64,000 nt of DNA from the NCBI GenBank assembly GCA_963819785.1, contig CAWFXW010000026.1, forward strand, positions 558,001 to 622,000, given 5' to 3'. The notes beneath the pieces were generated by a model. The model searched no databases. It had not been told where the DNA came from and worked only from the letters and a program-made list of their open reading frames with translations. Made by a program: the position numbers and the translations under genes. The stretch is from Palsa-504 sp963819785 (GTDB lineage Bacteria > Actinomycetota > Actinomycetes > Streptosporangiales > Streptosporangiaceae). Below, piece by piece: positions 31,649-39,855 of this stretch (position 1 is its first letter; every line of letters begins with the position of its first letter).

Positions 31649-33640
31649 GTGACGAAGTTGGCTGCGTTGCAAGCCGACGACCCGCAACGGGTGGGGCCTT
31701 ACCTGCTGCTGGGCCGGCTCGGGAGCGGAGGGATGGGCCGGGTCTACCTGGCCCGGTCACCGGGCGGGCGCCAGGTGGCGGTGAAGGTGATCCGGCCGCA
31801 ACTGGCCGAGGACGACGGCTTCCGGGCCAGGTTCGCTCGGGAGGTGTCGGCGGCACGCAAGGTAGGCGGCCTGTTCACCGCGCAGGTGGTCGACGCCGAC
31901 CTGGACAGCCCCGTACCGTGGCTGGTGACGGCCTACGTCCCGGGTGCCTCGCTGGCCGAGGCGGTGGACCAGCAGGGGCCGCTGCCGCCCACGACGGTGC
32001 TGCCGCTGGCCGCCGGGCTGGCCGAAGGGCTGAGCGCGATCCACGCGGCCGGGGTCATCCACCGGGACCTCAAGCCGTCCAACGTCCTGCTGGCCCCCGA
32101 CGGGCCACGGATCATCGACTTCGGGATCGCCTCGGCGGCCGACGCTCCCTCGCTGACCGGTACCGGGCTGATGATCGGCTCGCCCGGGTTCATGTCCCCC
32201 GAGCAGGCCGAGGGGATGCCGGTCGGACCGTCCAGCGACATCTTCAGCCTGGCCGGCGTGCTGATCTTCGCGGCGCGGGGGGAAGGGCCGTTCGGGACCG
32301 GGGATACGGCGGCGCTGCTGTACCGCGTGGTGCACGGCACGCCCAACCTGGATCAGATCCCGGACCAGATCCGGCCGCTGATCGGCCGGTGCCTGTCACG
32401 GAGCCCCGCGGCGCGGCCGACGGCGGCGGAGTTCCTGGCCGAGCTGACCGCGGCGTGCCCGACAGCCGCAGATCTGGCCGACTGGCTGCCGGCCCGGCTC
32501 GTTGAGTTCTCCGCGAGGCGTGTCGCCGAGGTCAACGCCCACCCGTCCGACACCGGGGACGGCTCTCCCGGACCGCAAGCCGAGCCCGCGGTGGCCGCGG
32601 GCTCGGGGGCCGGCGGCGTGGCACCGGTCCCGCCGCCGACGGCCAAGTCGCTTGTCCCACCGCCGACGGCCAAGTCGCTTGTCCCACCGCCGACGGCCAA
32701 GTCGCTTGTCCCGCCGCCGACGGCCAAGTCGCCGGTCGGGCCGCCGACCCGGGGGATGCCGTCGGAAGGCCAGGCGTATCCGGAGCCGCAAGGTTATCCG
32801 GGCCACGCCGTTGCGGGCGGCCAGGCGGGTGTCGGCGGGCCGGGAGGCAGTGGGCCGCAGGACACGCCGGGGTGGCGAGCGCCGGGTGGCGGAGCGCAGG
32901 GTTCAGGCGGCGGAGCGCAGCGGGCGGGCGGCGGAGCGCAGCGGGCGGGCGGCGGGGCGGAGGCTCCGCCGCCGATGCCGTATCCGACTCAGCCGGCGTA
33001 CGGGGCGCAGCCCGCGTATCCGGGGCTGCAGGGAAACCAGTGGTACTCGCCGCTCGTGCAGCCGGCGCCGCGGCGGCGAACGCGGTGGCCGTGGGCGGCC
33101 GGGGCGGTGGCGGCGGTGTGCGCGGTGATCGCGGCGGCCGTCATCTTGACGGTCGGCTCGGGCCACCATGGGGCGAGGGCCGGGACGGGCTCCAGCTCCG
33201 CGCCGGGGCCCCGCGTCACGTCCACGCCGACCGTTGGGAACCTGCAGCTCGCCCAGCTGCAGGTGGGCGACTGCCTGACCGGGGCGAACATGGAACTGAA
33301 CACCAGCGACCCATGGCCCAAGCTGACGCAGGCCGTGCCGTGCACCCAGCCGCACACCGCGGAAGTGTTCCTGGCCGATAACAACTTCTGGCCGCAGAAC
33401 AGCCCGTTCCCCGGGGCCAGCAAGATCAGCAAGGACGGCAACACAGCGTGCGACAACGCCTTCCAGTCCTACGTCGGGATCACCTACAAGAAGTCCGTTT
33501 ACACCTGGACCAATATCATCCCCGACGCCTCGACCTGGCCGTCGGGCGACCGCGCACTGCACTGCGTGGCCTACTTCTCCACCCCCAAGCAGCCGTCCGG
33601 CGCGACCCTGACCCGCTCGATCAAAGGTGCCCGTAAGTAG
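31649..33640 (+). CDS. Transmembrane Ser/Thr protein kinase with septum-formation-like sensor domain
   Basis: 663 residues from GTG 31649. Kinase domain about 15-275: Gly loop LGSGGMGRVYLA, catalytic Lys in QVAVKVIRP (K46), HRDLKPSN (Asp140), DFG at 157-159 and GSPGFMSPEQAEG. A Pro-rich linker carries four PPTAKSLVP-type repeats and Gly/Ala-rich repeats. One membrane helix follows (WPWAAGAVAAVCAVIAAAVI). The extracellular C-terminus (LQVGDCLTGANMELNTSDPW, PCTQPHTAEVFLADNNFWPQ) resembles the septum-formation/DUF4190-associated domain. It likely senses the envelope and phosphorylates cytosolic targets. Confidence 0.9.
   Translation: MTKLAALQADDPQRVGPYLLLGRLGSGGMGRVYLARSPGGRQVAVKVIRPQLAEDDGFRARFAREVSAARKVGGLFTAQVVDADLDSPVPWLVTAYVPGASLAEAVDQQGPLPPTTVLPLAAGLAEGLSAIHAAGVIHRDLKPSNVLLAPDGPRIIDFGIASAADAPSLTGTGLMIGSPGFMSPEQAEGMPVGPSSDIFSLAGVLIFAARGEGPFGTGDTAALLYRVVHGTPNLDQIPDQIRPLIGRCLSRSPAARPTAAEFLAELTAACPTAADLADWLPARLVEFSARRVAEVNAHPSDTGDGSPGPQAEPAVAAGSGAGGVAPVPPPTAKSLVPPPTAKSLVPPPTAKSLVPPPTAKSPVGPPTRGMPSEGQAYPEPQGYPGHAVAGGQAGVGGPGGSGPQDTPGWRAPGGGAQGSGGGAQRAGGGAQRAGGGAEAPPPMPYPTQPAYGAQPAYPGLQGNQWYSPLVQPAPRRRTRWPWAAGAVAAVCAVIAAAVILTVGSGHHGARAGTGSSSAPGPRVTSTPTVGNLQLAQLQVGDCLTGANMELNTSDPWPKLTQAVPCTQPHTAEVFLADNNFWPQNSPFPGASKISKDGNTACDNAFQSYVGITYKKSVYTWTNIIPDASTWPSGDRALHCVAYFSTPKQPSGATLTRSIKGARK
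32633..32740 (+). repeat. Four 27-bp in-frame repeats in the kinase linker
   Basis: Copies start at 32633, 32660, 32687 and 32714; the first three are almost identical and the fourth has diverged. Each encodes PPTAKSLVP-like nonapeptides of the Pro-rich juxtamembrane linker. Confidence 0.85.
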
Positions 33641-34227
33641 CCCCGGTCGTCCGGCCCGCCGTGGTCGGGGCAGGCGGCCAGCGAAAGTACGCAGGGACGC
33701 AGCAGCCGGATGACCTGCGCCGGATCGGCGGTGGCGAGTTCGTCGGACTTGATGAGGTGCCGGGAGACCGTGATACCGACCGTGATGGCGCTGATGAGCG
33801 CGGCTCGCAGGTCGGCGTCGGCGGCCGGGATGGCCCGGGCGATCTGGGCTTCGTAGCGGGCGATGCCGGTGCTGGCGGCGCTGGCGGCCTCGGGATTGGT
33901 CAGCATCGAGCGCAAGAGGGCCAGCGACGCCACGGGCACGCTTGCGAGCCGGTCGGCGAGCGTGGCGAGGATCTGGTCGGCTGCCTCGGCCGGCCTCCCG
34001 CTGACCTCAGGGACGGGGGCGTCGTCGATCACTCGCCGGTAAAGCTCCTGCTTGGACCCGAAGTAGTGCATGACCAGGCCGGGGTCGACTCCTGCGGCCG
34101 AGGCCACGGCCCGGATGGTCGTGCGTTCGTACCCGTCGGCGACGAAAACCCGGGCCGCCGCGTCGAGGATGCGCGCTTCGGTACGGCGGCGCTGCTCGGC
34201 GCGCGAACCGGGCCGGGGAGTGGTCAT
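33571..34227 (-). CDS. TetR-family transcriptional regulator
   Basis: 218 residues from ATG 34227. HTH at about 18-62 (ARILDAAARVFVADGYERTT, AVASAAGVDPGLVMHYFGSK). The C-terminus is the usual helical ligand domain (ADQILATLADRLASVPVASL). Convergent with the kinase gene, with a 70-bp overlap of the 3' ends. Divergent from the SnoaL-like gene at 34325, its likely target. Confidence 0.9.
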   Translation of the reverse strand: MTTPRPGSRAEQRRRTEARILDAAARVFVADGYERTTIRAVASAAGVDPGLVMHYFGSKQELYRRVIDDAPVPEVSGRPAEAADQILATLADRLASVPVASLALLRSMLTNPEAASAASTGIARYEAQIARAIPAADADLRAALISAITVGITVSRHLIKSDELATADPAQVIRLLRPCVLSLAACPDHGGPDDRGYLRAPLIERVRVAPDGCLGVEK

Positions 34228-34324
34228 TTTTTCATTCTACGGGTGTTGACCGGAGCGGATTTGATTCTACACTTGTTCAATGAACGCTTGTTGACCGAAG
34301 TACCTGGAATGAAGGGAAGACCGC
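34228..34324. promoter_or_regulatory. TetR/SnoaL divergent promoter with repeats
   Basis: Contains GTTCA-A-TGAAC at 34275-34285 and two direct copies of GTTGACCG (about 34248 and 34290), each following an ATTCTAC element. These are plausible TetR operators. Confidence 0.45.
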
Positions 34325-34750
34325 ATGTCATCCGCTGCTTCCGCCGACGTCCTGGCCCGCCGCCGCCAGCTCATGCTGGACGGCGATGCCGACGGCCTGG
34401 CTGACCTGTTCGCACCCGATGCCGTGCTCGAATTCTCCTTCCACGGGCCGCCGGGCACGCCCGTACGGCTAGAGGGCCGGGAGGTGATTCGTGAGTACTC
34501 GCGCCGGGTCATGGCGTCGCCGCTGCGGCTGGAGGACTACGAGGTGGCGGAGCTCCACCAGACCCAGGACCCGGAGGTGGTGATCGCGGAGATGCGGGCG
34601 AAGGCGACCGTGACCACGACGGGCCGGTCGATCACGGCGACGTCCATCCAGATCCTCCGGATCCGGGACGGTCACATCGTGCTCTTCCGCGACTTCGCCG
34701 ATCCTCGCTTGCTGGAACACGTGACCGGGGAAACGGCTCCGGGAAGCTGA
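34325..34750 (+). CDS. SnoaL/NTF2-like polyketide-cyclase-fold protein
   Basis: 141 residues. Alpha+beta barrel typical of SnoaL-like/PhzA-B proteins: RRRQLMLDGDADGLADLFAP, VLEFSFHGPPGTPVRLEGRE, VIREYSRRV and TATSIQILRIRDGHIVLFRD. Such proteins are cyclases, isomerases or ligand carriers. Control by the divergent TetR suggests induction by a small molecule. ATG 34325 follows GGAAGA. Confidence 0.8.
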   Translation: MSSAASADVLARRRQLMLDGDADGLADLFAPDAVLEFSFHGPPGTPVRLEGREVIREYSRRVMASPLRLEDYEVAELHQTQDPEVVIAEMRAKATVTTTGRSITATSIQILRIRDGHIVLFRDFADPRLLEHVTGETAPGS

Positions 34751-35107
34751 CGTGGGTTCCGGAGGGATGCGGCGCCCTTTTCGAGGGAGAGCCAGGGATT
34801 TGGCATGTTGCGCACCCCAGGAACCACCAGCATCACCACCGCTGCGGCACGCGGCCCGATTTACCGGTTCGATGTGACGTTGTACCAGCTAGAACTGGCA
34901 CGATGTGCCATCGGCCTTGACTCGGAATCCGCCAACCGGCGGATAGGAACCGGCCTGGGAGCGTGGCAGACGCGATCCTTGCGGTAGCCGCGCGGGCGCG
35001 GGCCAGCGGCGGCCGCTGCGGGCCTTGCTGAGCGGGCTAAGTGAGCTTCTGATGAATCGTGGGCTTGGGTTAGGCGACGGGTCATCAGGGTGATCGTGCC
35101 TGCAAGA
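34751..35107. other. Intergenic region, no supported gene
   Basis: 357 bp without a convincing gene. It contains the first copy (35037-35090) of an imperfect direct repeat whose second copy lies upstream of the nitroreductase gene (35736-35789). Confidence 0.5.
35037..35090. repeat. Direct repeat, copy 1 (partner 35736-35789)
   Basis: The last 27 bases match the partner at 23 positions and share CGGGTCATCAGGG; both begin with CTA and share GTGAGC. The two copies flank the nitroreductase gene. Confidence 0.55.
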
Positions 35108-35725
35108 TCATCTCTGGCTGTTGCCGGCATCGTGGTCCGCTGAGCCGCCGCGCCAGCGGCCGTAGTGGATGACGTTCTGGGCGGGACGACGGCGCGACCG
35201 CAGGTCACGCGGCGCGGCTTCGGCGTTGTGGCCGATGGCGATGGCGCCGATCGGCTCGTGGTCCTCCGGCACGTCGAACGCCTCGCGGAACGGCCCCGCG
35301 GCCTCGGGGACGATGCCGAAGTACATCGCGGCGAGCCCCTCGTCCACCACGGTGAGCAGGATCAGCAGCGCGGCCATGCCGGTATCGATGTGCCAGAACG
35401 GGACCGGCCAGCGCCTCTCATCCCGGTCAGTCCAGCCCTTATCGGGGAGGGCGTAGCGATCCAGGTAGGCCCGCTTGCAAGATAGGGGCACGATGACCAG
35501 GGGGGCAGACCTCACCGAGTCACCGGCGGCCGCGCCGGCTCCGGCCTGCCAGAAGCGCTTCAGGTCCTCGCCGGTCAGGACCAGGAATGCCTGGCCCTGG
35601 GAGAACCCGGCCGACGGGCCACGCACGGCGTTGCGCAAGATCCGGTCCAGGCTTTCGGCCGAGACCGGCTCGCCGGTGAACTGGCGGACCATGTGCCGGC
35701 GCCGTACGACATCGCTGAACTCCAT
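35108..35725 (-). CDS. Nitroreductase-family FMN oxidoreductase
   Basis: 205 residues from ATG 35725. FMN-binding start EFSDVVRRRHMVRQFTGEPV and RILRNAVRGPSAGFSQGQAF, middle GMAALLILLTVVDEGLAAMY, and C-terminal EDHEPIGAIAIGHNAEAAP followed by NVIHYGRW. It reduces nitro compounds or related electron acceptors with FMN and NAD(P)H or F420H2. The last 15 residues beyond the conserved HYGRW are additional. Flanked by an imperfect direct repeat. Confidence 0.85.
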   Translation of the reverse strand: MEFSDVVRRRHMVRQFTGEPVSAESLDRILRNAVRGPSAGFSQGQAFLVLTGEDLKRFWQAGAGAAAGDSVRSAPLVIVPLSCKRAYLDRYALPDKGWTDRDERRWPVPFWHIDTGMAALLILLTVVDEGLAAMYFGIVPEAAGPFREAFDVPEDHEPIGAIAIGHNAEAAPRDLRSRRRPAQNVIHYGRWRGGSADHDAGNSQR

Positions 35726-35735
35726 GCCCGCCAGA

Positions 35736-35789
35736 CTAGTGAGCGTCCTGATAGGCCGGCGGCCTGGGTGAGCCGGCGGGTCATCAGGG
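35736..35789. repeat. Direct repeat, copy 2 (partner 35037-35090)
   Basis: See copy 1. It lies 11 bp upstream of the nitroreductase start. Confidence 0.55.
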
Positions 35790-35871
35790 CGGCGACGAGC
35801 GGGCCTGGGACACACACTCATTGCGCGATATGCCCCGCTCGCCTGGTCCGTTTGGAGTACGCGCTCTGCGG

Positions 35872-36428
35872 TCAGGCGGGGGCGAACATCCCGGCATGCG
35901 CGGCTGCCCACTGCTCGAACGTCCGGGGCGGCCTGCCGGTCAGGTCGCGCACGGTGGGCCACACCACGGACTCGTCCAGGGTGCCATCGGCGTAGAAGCG
36001 GAAGAACGCGTCCACGTACTCGGCGGGCATGGCGGCGCTCATCTCGGCCCGCGCCTCGTCGTCGGGCTGCGCCTGGAACCGCAGGGACCGGCCCAGGACC
36101 CGGCCGAGGATGGCGAGGCGGCCCGCCGGGGTGAGCGGCTCCGGGCCCGAGACAGCTGCGCCACCTTGGCCACTCCGGCCTGCCGGGCCTCGGCCAGCAC
36201 CCCCGTCATGTCGGCGTAGCCAGGCAGCAAGAACACCCCGGTCGCGCCGTGCAGGGCGGGACGGAGGCTCGCCGGGTCGTTCAGGTCGCCGGGCACGACC
36301 TGGACGCCGGGCGGAAAGCCGCCCTGGGCGTCGCCTCGGGTCAGGGCGCGCACCGGCTGGCCCGCCTCGGCCAGCTGGCGGACAAGCTCGCCGCCGACGT
36401 TCCCGGTCGCCCCGGTCACCAGGATCAT
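35872..36428 (-). pseudogene. NmrA-like NAD(P)-binding protein with internal deletion
   Basis: Start ATG 36428: MILVTGATGNVGGELVRQLA with the Rossmann glycine motif, up to EARQAGVAKVAQLS. Near 36155 the sequence jumps, out of frame, to the family's C-terminus: GPEPLTPAGRLAILGRVLGR, SAAMPAEYVDAFFRFYADGT and RTFEQWAAAHAGMFAPA, ending at TGA 35874-35872. About 100 residues of the middle are missing compared with NmrA/SDR-a proteins (usually about 280). This is a true deletion, not a single-base error. Confidence 0.75.
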
Positions 36429-36473
36429 GGCCTCTCCTGAAGCATCTGCAGCGCGCTGGGACATAGTTACATC

Positions 36474-36629
36474 ATGTCCGTCTCGCGCTTGGCGCACATC
36501 CCGGGGATCGGCGTGGACGAGATCGGCGACGCCGCCGACGCGGCCCGCAACCCCGATCTGCTGCGGCTGGAGAACCTCGACACCGACATTCCGCCGCCCG
36601 CGGTGGGCTTCGACGCCGCGCTGGCGTGA
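36474..36629 (+). pseudogene. Aminotransferase N-terminal remnant
   Basis: MSVSRLAHIPGIGVDEIGDA then NPDLLRLENLDTDIPPP resembles the N-terminus of fold-type I PLP aminotransferases. The frame stops at TGA after 51 residues, before any PLP-binding region. Followed at 36649 by a 22-bp motif that recurs elsewhere in the window. Confidence 0.55.
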
Positions 36630-36648
36630 ACCAGTGCGTGGCGCGGGC

Positions 36649-36670
36649 ACCACGGCCCGTTCGGCATAAA
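36649..36670. repeat. 22-bp intergenic motif, copy 1
   Basis: Starts ACCACGGCCC and ends TTCGGCATAAA. It differs at one position each from the copies at 49801-49822 (opposite orientation) and 52902-52923. It lies 20 bp downstream of the CrtI-like gene's stop. Confidence 0.8.
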
Positions 36671-36690
36671 TATCAAAAAGGGGCGGCGGG

Positions 36691-38178
36691 TCAGCGGTCT
36701 ACGGCGGCGGGCCGGAGGCGGGCCGGGCTGATGTCGGGAGCCTCACGGATGCCGAACATGTCGCGCAGCGCGCTGAGGGCGGCGAGTTCGCCGCAGCGGC
36801 CGTGCACGCCGGGGACCGGCGGGGTGGCCGAGGAGCACAGGTAGACGCCGCGGATCGGGGTGCGGTACGGGTTCCACTGGACGGCCGGGCGGAACAGGGT
36901 CTGCTTCATCGTCTGCATGCCGACCGCGATGTCGCCGCCCACGTAGTTGGGGTTGTGGGCCTCCTCGTCGGCGGCGGTGCGCACGGCGCGGGCCAGGATC
37001 AGGTCGCGGAAGCCGGGCGCGAACCGCTCGATCTGCGCTTCGATCCGGTCGGTCGCGTCCCGGTCGGACCCGGCGGGCACGTGGGTGTAAGCCCACAGCG
37101 TGTGCTGCCCGGCCGGGGCCCGGGACGGATCGGCGACGCCCGGCTGGACGACGAGCACGTAGGGGTTCTCGGGGTGCTTGCCCGCGATGACCTCGGCCTC
37201 CGCGGTCGCCATCTCCTCGAAGGTCCCGCCCAGGTGCAGGGTGCCGGCCCGGCGGCAGTCCTCGTTGGCCCACGGCACCGGGCCCGACAGGGCGAAGTCG
37301 GCCTTGCAGACGCCGGGGTTGTAGCGGTAGCGGCGCAGCGCGGCGCGGTACCGGCCGGACAGCTGGTCGCCGGCCAGTTCGATCAGGTTCTTGGGCGAGA
37401 CGTCGAGGAGGATCGCGGTGGCCTTGGGTAGTTCGGCCAGCGAGCGGACCCAGCGGCCGGTCTCGATGCTGCCGCCGGCGGTGAGCACCGCGTCGGCCAT
37501 CGCGTCGGTGATCCGGGCGCTGCCGCCCGCGATGACCGGCCAGCCCACGCCGTGGGCGAGCGCCATCAGCAGCAGGGCGATGCCGCCGGTGGGGATCGCG
37601 TCGAGCTCCATCATGCAGTGCGCCGCGGCGCCGCCCATGATCGCGCGGGCCTCCTGGGTCCGCCAGCGGCGGGCCAGGGCCGAGGCGGGCAGGATGCCGC
37701 GGGCGCCGTACCGGGCCATGACCAGCGGGTGCCCGGGCGGGCGGCGCAGCGGCTGGAGCAGTTCGGCACAGATGTCGTCCACGTGGCGGGCCATCGGGCC
37801 GATCAGGCGCCGGTAGGAGCGGCCGTCGGCGCCGAGGCGGGCGGCCGTCTCGGCCACCGAGCGGGTCACGATCCCGGCGCGGCCGCCGTCCAGCGGGTTG
37901 GCGAACTCGATCTCCGGCCGGGCGAAGCTGACCCCCCGCGCCTCCAGGTCGAAGCGCCGGAAGAACGACGAGGCCACGGCGAGCGGATGCGCCGCCGAGC
38001 AGACGTCGTGCCGGAAGCCGGGCAGCGTCAGCTCCTGAGTCCGGCAGCCACCGCCGATCTCCGGCGCGCCCTCGATCACCTGCACCGTCAGGCCCGCGGC
38101 GGCCAGGGTGACGGCAGCGGCCAGACCGTTCGGGCCGCTGCCGACTATCACCGCGTCAGGATTCCCCCGCATCGACAT
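36691..38178 (-). CDS. FAD-dependent phytoene desaturase/CrtI-like oxidoreductase
   Basis: 495 residues. N-terminal dinucleotide motif DAVIVGSGPNGLAAAVTLAA then EIGGGCRTQELTLPGFRHDV. The C-terminal FAD segment is PIRGVYLCSSATPPVPGVHG followed by RCGELAALSALRD. The HDVCSAAHPLAVAS segment is typical of the NAD(P)/FAD-dependent oxidoreductase branch often called phytoene dehydrogenase-related. No other carotenoid gene (crtB, crtE) is nearby, so it may act on another polyene or lipid. Downstream of and co-oriented with 38189. Confidence 0.85.
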   Translation of the reverse strand: MSMRGNPDAVIVGSGPNGLAAAVTLAAAGLTVQVIEGAPEIGGGCRTQELTLPGFRHDVCSAAHPLAVASSFFRRFDLEARGVSFARPEIEFANPLDGGRAGIVTRSVAETAARLGADGRSYRRLIGPMARHVDDICAELLQPLRRPPGHPLVMARYGARGILPASALARRWRTQEARAIMGGAAAHCMMELDAIPTGGIALLLMALAHGVGWPVIAGGSARITDAMADAVLTAGGSIETGRWVRSLAELPKATAILLDVSPKNLIELAGDQLSGRYRAALRRYRYNPGVCKADFALSGPVPWANEDCRRAGTLHLGGTFEEMATAEAEVIAGKHPENPYVLVVQPGVADPSRAPAGQHTLWAYTHVPAGSDRDATDRIEAQIERFAPGFRDLILARAVRTAADEEAHNPNYVGGDIAVGMQTMKQTLFRPAVQWNPYRTPIRGVYLCSSATPPVPGVHGRCGELAALSALRDMFGIREAPDISPARLRPAAVDR

Positions 38179-38188
38179 CTTTTCAGTA

Positions 38189-39013
38189 TCAGGCGGGCTT
38201 CTTGTTGCGACGGAACGTAAGGGTCTGCAACACGCTGCGGATCATCGAGTTGTGCCAGATGTTGTTGGCGTGACGCCACTGGCGTTTGGTGTCGACGCAG
38301 GTGGTTTTCGTGTCGACCTGCGGGTCCGTCAGGCCGAGCCGCTTCCCCAGCGCGGTCAGCGTGGCGGCCCAGAACTTGTCCTCCTTGCGATGCCCGCCGA
38401 ACGTCATCCCGATCTCGTACAGCGGGTCGTTGGCCCGCATCAGGACCAGGGCCTGAACGACCGTTTCCCCGCCGTCCTTCGGGCCCTCGCGTTCGGCGGA
38501 GAAGGTGATCCAGCCCGCGAACATGTGCCCCTGCGGGGTCATCAAGGTGAACGACTCCGCGTCGGCGTACAGGACGAAGACCCCGGTGGACAGCTTCACG
38601 CCGCCGCCGATGGCCAGGTCGAGCAGGGCCACGTCGCCGGGGTTGATGCCGGTCAGCGCGCCGGCGAACCGGTTGCCCTTCGGCCAGAACTCGGGGAAGT
38701 GCTCCTTCCACGTGCTGATGGCCTGTTCCGGCGCGATCTGGGCTCCGGCCTTCATGCGGTAGCTCTTCTGCCACATCTTGCCGAAGCCCTGCACCGGCCC
38801 GGTGAGCCGGCGGCCGGCGACGTTGGTGCCGCGCACGCCATCGCGCGGGTTCACCTCGAGCCGCTCGACCTTCTTGGCCCAGCTCGCCGCGTCGCGCGGC
38901 GGGACGCCGCCCGTCGTGTGCGGCACCGGGGCCGCGGCGGCCTCGCGAGCGCTCAGCCCGATCTGCTCCGCCGACCGCACCCGGTCCGGACCCGCTGTCT
39001 CGGTCATGGCCAA
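38189..39013 (-). CDS. Hypothetical protein paired with CrtI-like oxidoreductase
   Basis: 274 residues, soluble, with no signal peptide or membrane helix. Distinct segments are MWQKSYRMKAGAQIAPEQAI, WKEHFPEFWPKGNRFAGALT, GVFVLYADAESFTLMTPQGH and MFAGWITFSAERE. The arrangement of beta strands and a hydrophobic pocket-like centre is compatible with a SRPBCC or DUF1990-type ligand fold, but I do not recognise the family. It ends 11 bp before the CrtI-like gene, so the two are probably co-transcribed and may share a lipid or polyene substrate. Confidence 0.7.
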   Translation of the reverse strand: MAMTETAGPDRVRSAEQIGLSAREAAAAPVPHTTGGVPPRDAASWAKKVERLEVNPRDGVRGTNVAGRRLTGPVQGFGKMWQKSYRMKAGAQIAPEQAISTWKEHFPEFWPKGNRFAGALTGINPGDVALLDLAIGGGVKLSTGVFVLYADAESFTLMTPQGHMFAGWITFSAEREGPKDGGETVVQALVLMRANDPLYEIGMTFGGHRKEDKFWAATLTALGKRLGLTDPQVDTKTTCVDTKRQWRHANNIWHNSMIRSVLQTLTFRRNKKPA

Positions 39014-39060
39014 GCCCCCTCTCTCTTGCTATTGCTATTGTTACTTGTTGTTACTTGTTG

Positions 39061-39417
39061 CTACTTGACGACGCCGTTGAGCGCCGATTCCTCGCTGTCG
39101 TAGATCGTGATGGCCTCGTCCAGCCGGGTGAGCTCGAAGATCTCCCGGTAGTGGTCGCTCAGCCCGTAGGCGGCTAGTTGCTGGCGGTGCCGGTTGGCCC
39201 GCACGAGCAGGGTGACCAGCATGCCGATGCCGCCACTGTTCATGTACTCAAGGCCCGCGAAGTTCAGCACCAGACGGCTGGTCCGGCCGTCGCTCGCCGC
39301 CTCGTAGGCCGACATCAGCACGGGTTCGCACGCCGCCGTGACCTCACCCTTGATGTCGACGACCGCCACCTCGTCGTCGATCCGCCGAACGTCCATCGTG
39401 ATCGCCGGTGCATTCAT
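39061..39417 (-). CDS. STAS-domain anti-sigma factor antagonist
   Basis: 118 residues with the STAS fold of SpoIIAA/RsbV proteins: DEVAVVDIKGEVTAACEPVL and LVLNFAGLEYMNSGGIGMLV, where Ser in YMNSGG is the phosphorylation site. Dephosphorylated antagonists sequester the anti-sigma kinase. Second of two STAS genes in this module (the other at 39481), so it may sit in parallel or answer to a different kinase. Confidence 0.9.
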   Translation of the reverse strand: MNAPAITMDVRRIDDEVAVVDIKGEVTAACEPVLMSAYEAASDGRTSRLVLNFAGLEYMNSGGIGMLVTLLVRANRHRQQLAAYGLSDHYREIFELTRLDEAITIYDSEESALNGVVK

Positions 39418-39480
39418 CTGAGATTCCCTCCCCTTGGATGACCCTTGTGTTCTTTGGGCCGCTGTGTTCTTTGGGCCGCG

Positions 39481-39855
39481 CTATGCGGCCGGTCCGGTGA
39501 GCTGGCTGACGGCGCGGTCGAGGTCGGGAAAGAGCTCGATGAAGTCCGACAGCCTGGTGATGTCGAAGATCTCGCGGTAGTGCGGGGACAACCCGCAGGC
39601 GACGACCTTGCGGCGTTCGGCCCGGGCCCGGGCCAGCACGCTGACGATCAGCGCGATGCCGGTGGAGTTGATGTAGTCCACCGCGGCGAAGTCGAGCACG
39701 ACCGTGCTCGGGTCACTGTCCGGGGTGATCGCTTGCGCGTACGCGTCGGTCAGCACCGTGGCGGCGGACCCGTCCACCTCGCCGGAAAGCTCTATGACGG
39801 CGGCGCCGGGCAGCACCCGGGTCGTGGCCTCACACATGCTCGCCATGTGCAGCAC
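39481..39855 (-). CDS. STAS-domain anti-sigma factor antagonist
   Basis: 124 residues: AAVIELSGEVDGSAATVLTD and VVLDFAAVDYINSTGIALIV, with the phosphorylatable Ser in YINSTG. The start lies inside the end of the anti-sigma kinase gene upstream (26-bp overlap), which points to strict coupling and a matched pair. Similar to but clearly distinct from the STAS protein at 39061. Confidence 0.9.
   Translation of the reverse strand: MLHMASMCEATTRVLPGAAVIELSGEVDGSAATVLTDAYAQAITPDSDPSTVVLDFAAVDYINSTGIALIVSVLARARAERRKVVACGLSPHYREIFDITRLSDFIELFPDLDRAVSQLTGPAA

Noticed and set aside
31516..32505. Alternative frame overlapping the Ser/Thr kinase
   Set aside because: The kinase frame has every catalytic motif; the other is Gly/Arg/Ala-rich with none.
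34805..34987. 60-residue plus-strand frame after the SnoaL-like gene
   Set aside because: Poor start context and no conserved-looking segment; the DNA is treated as intergenic.
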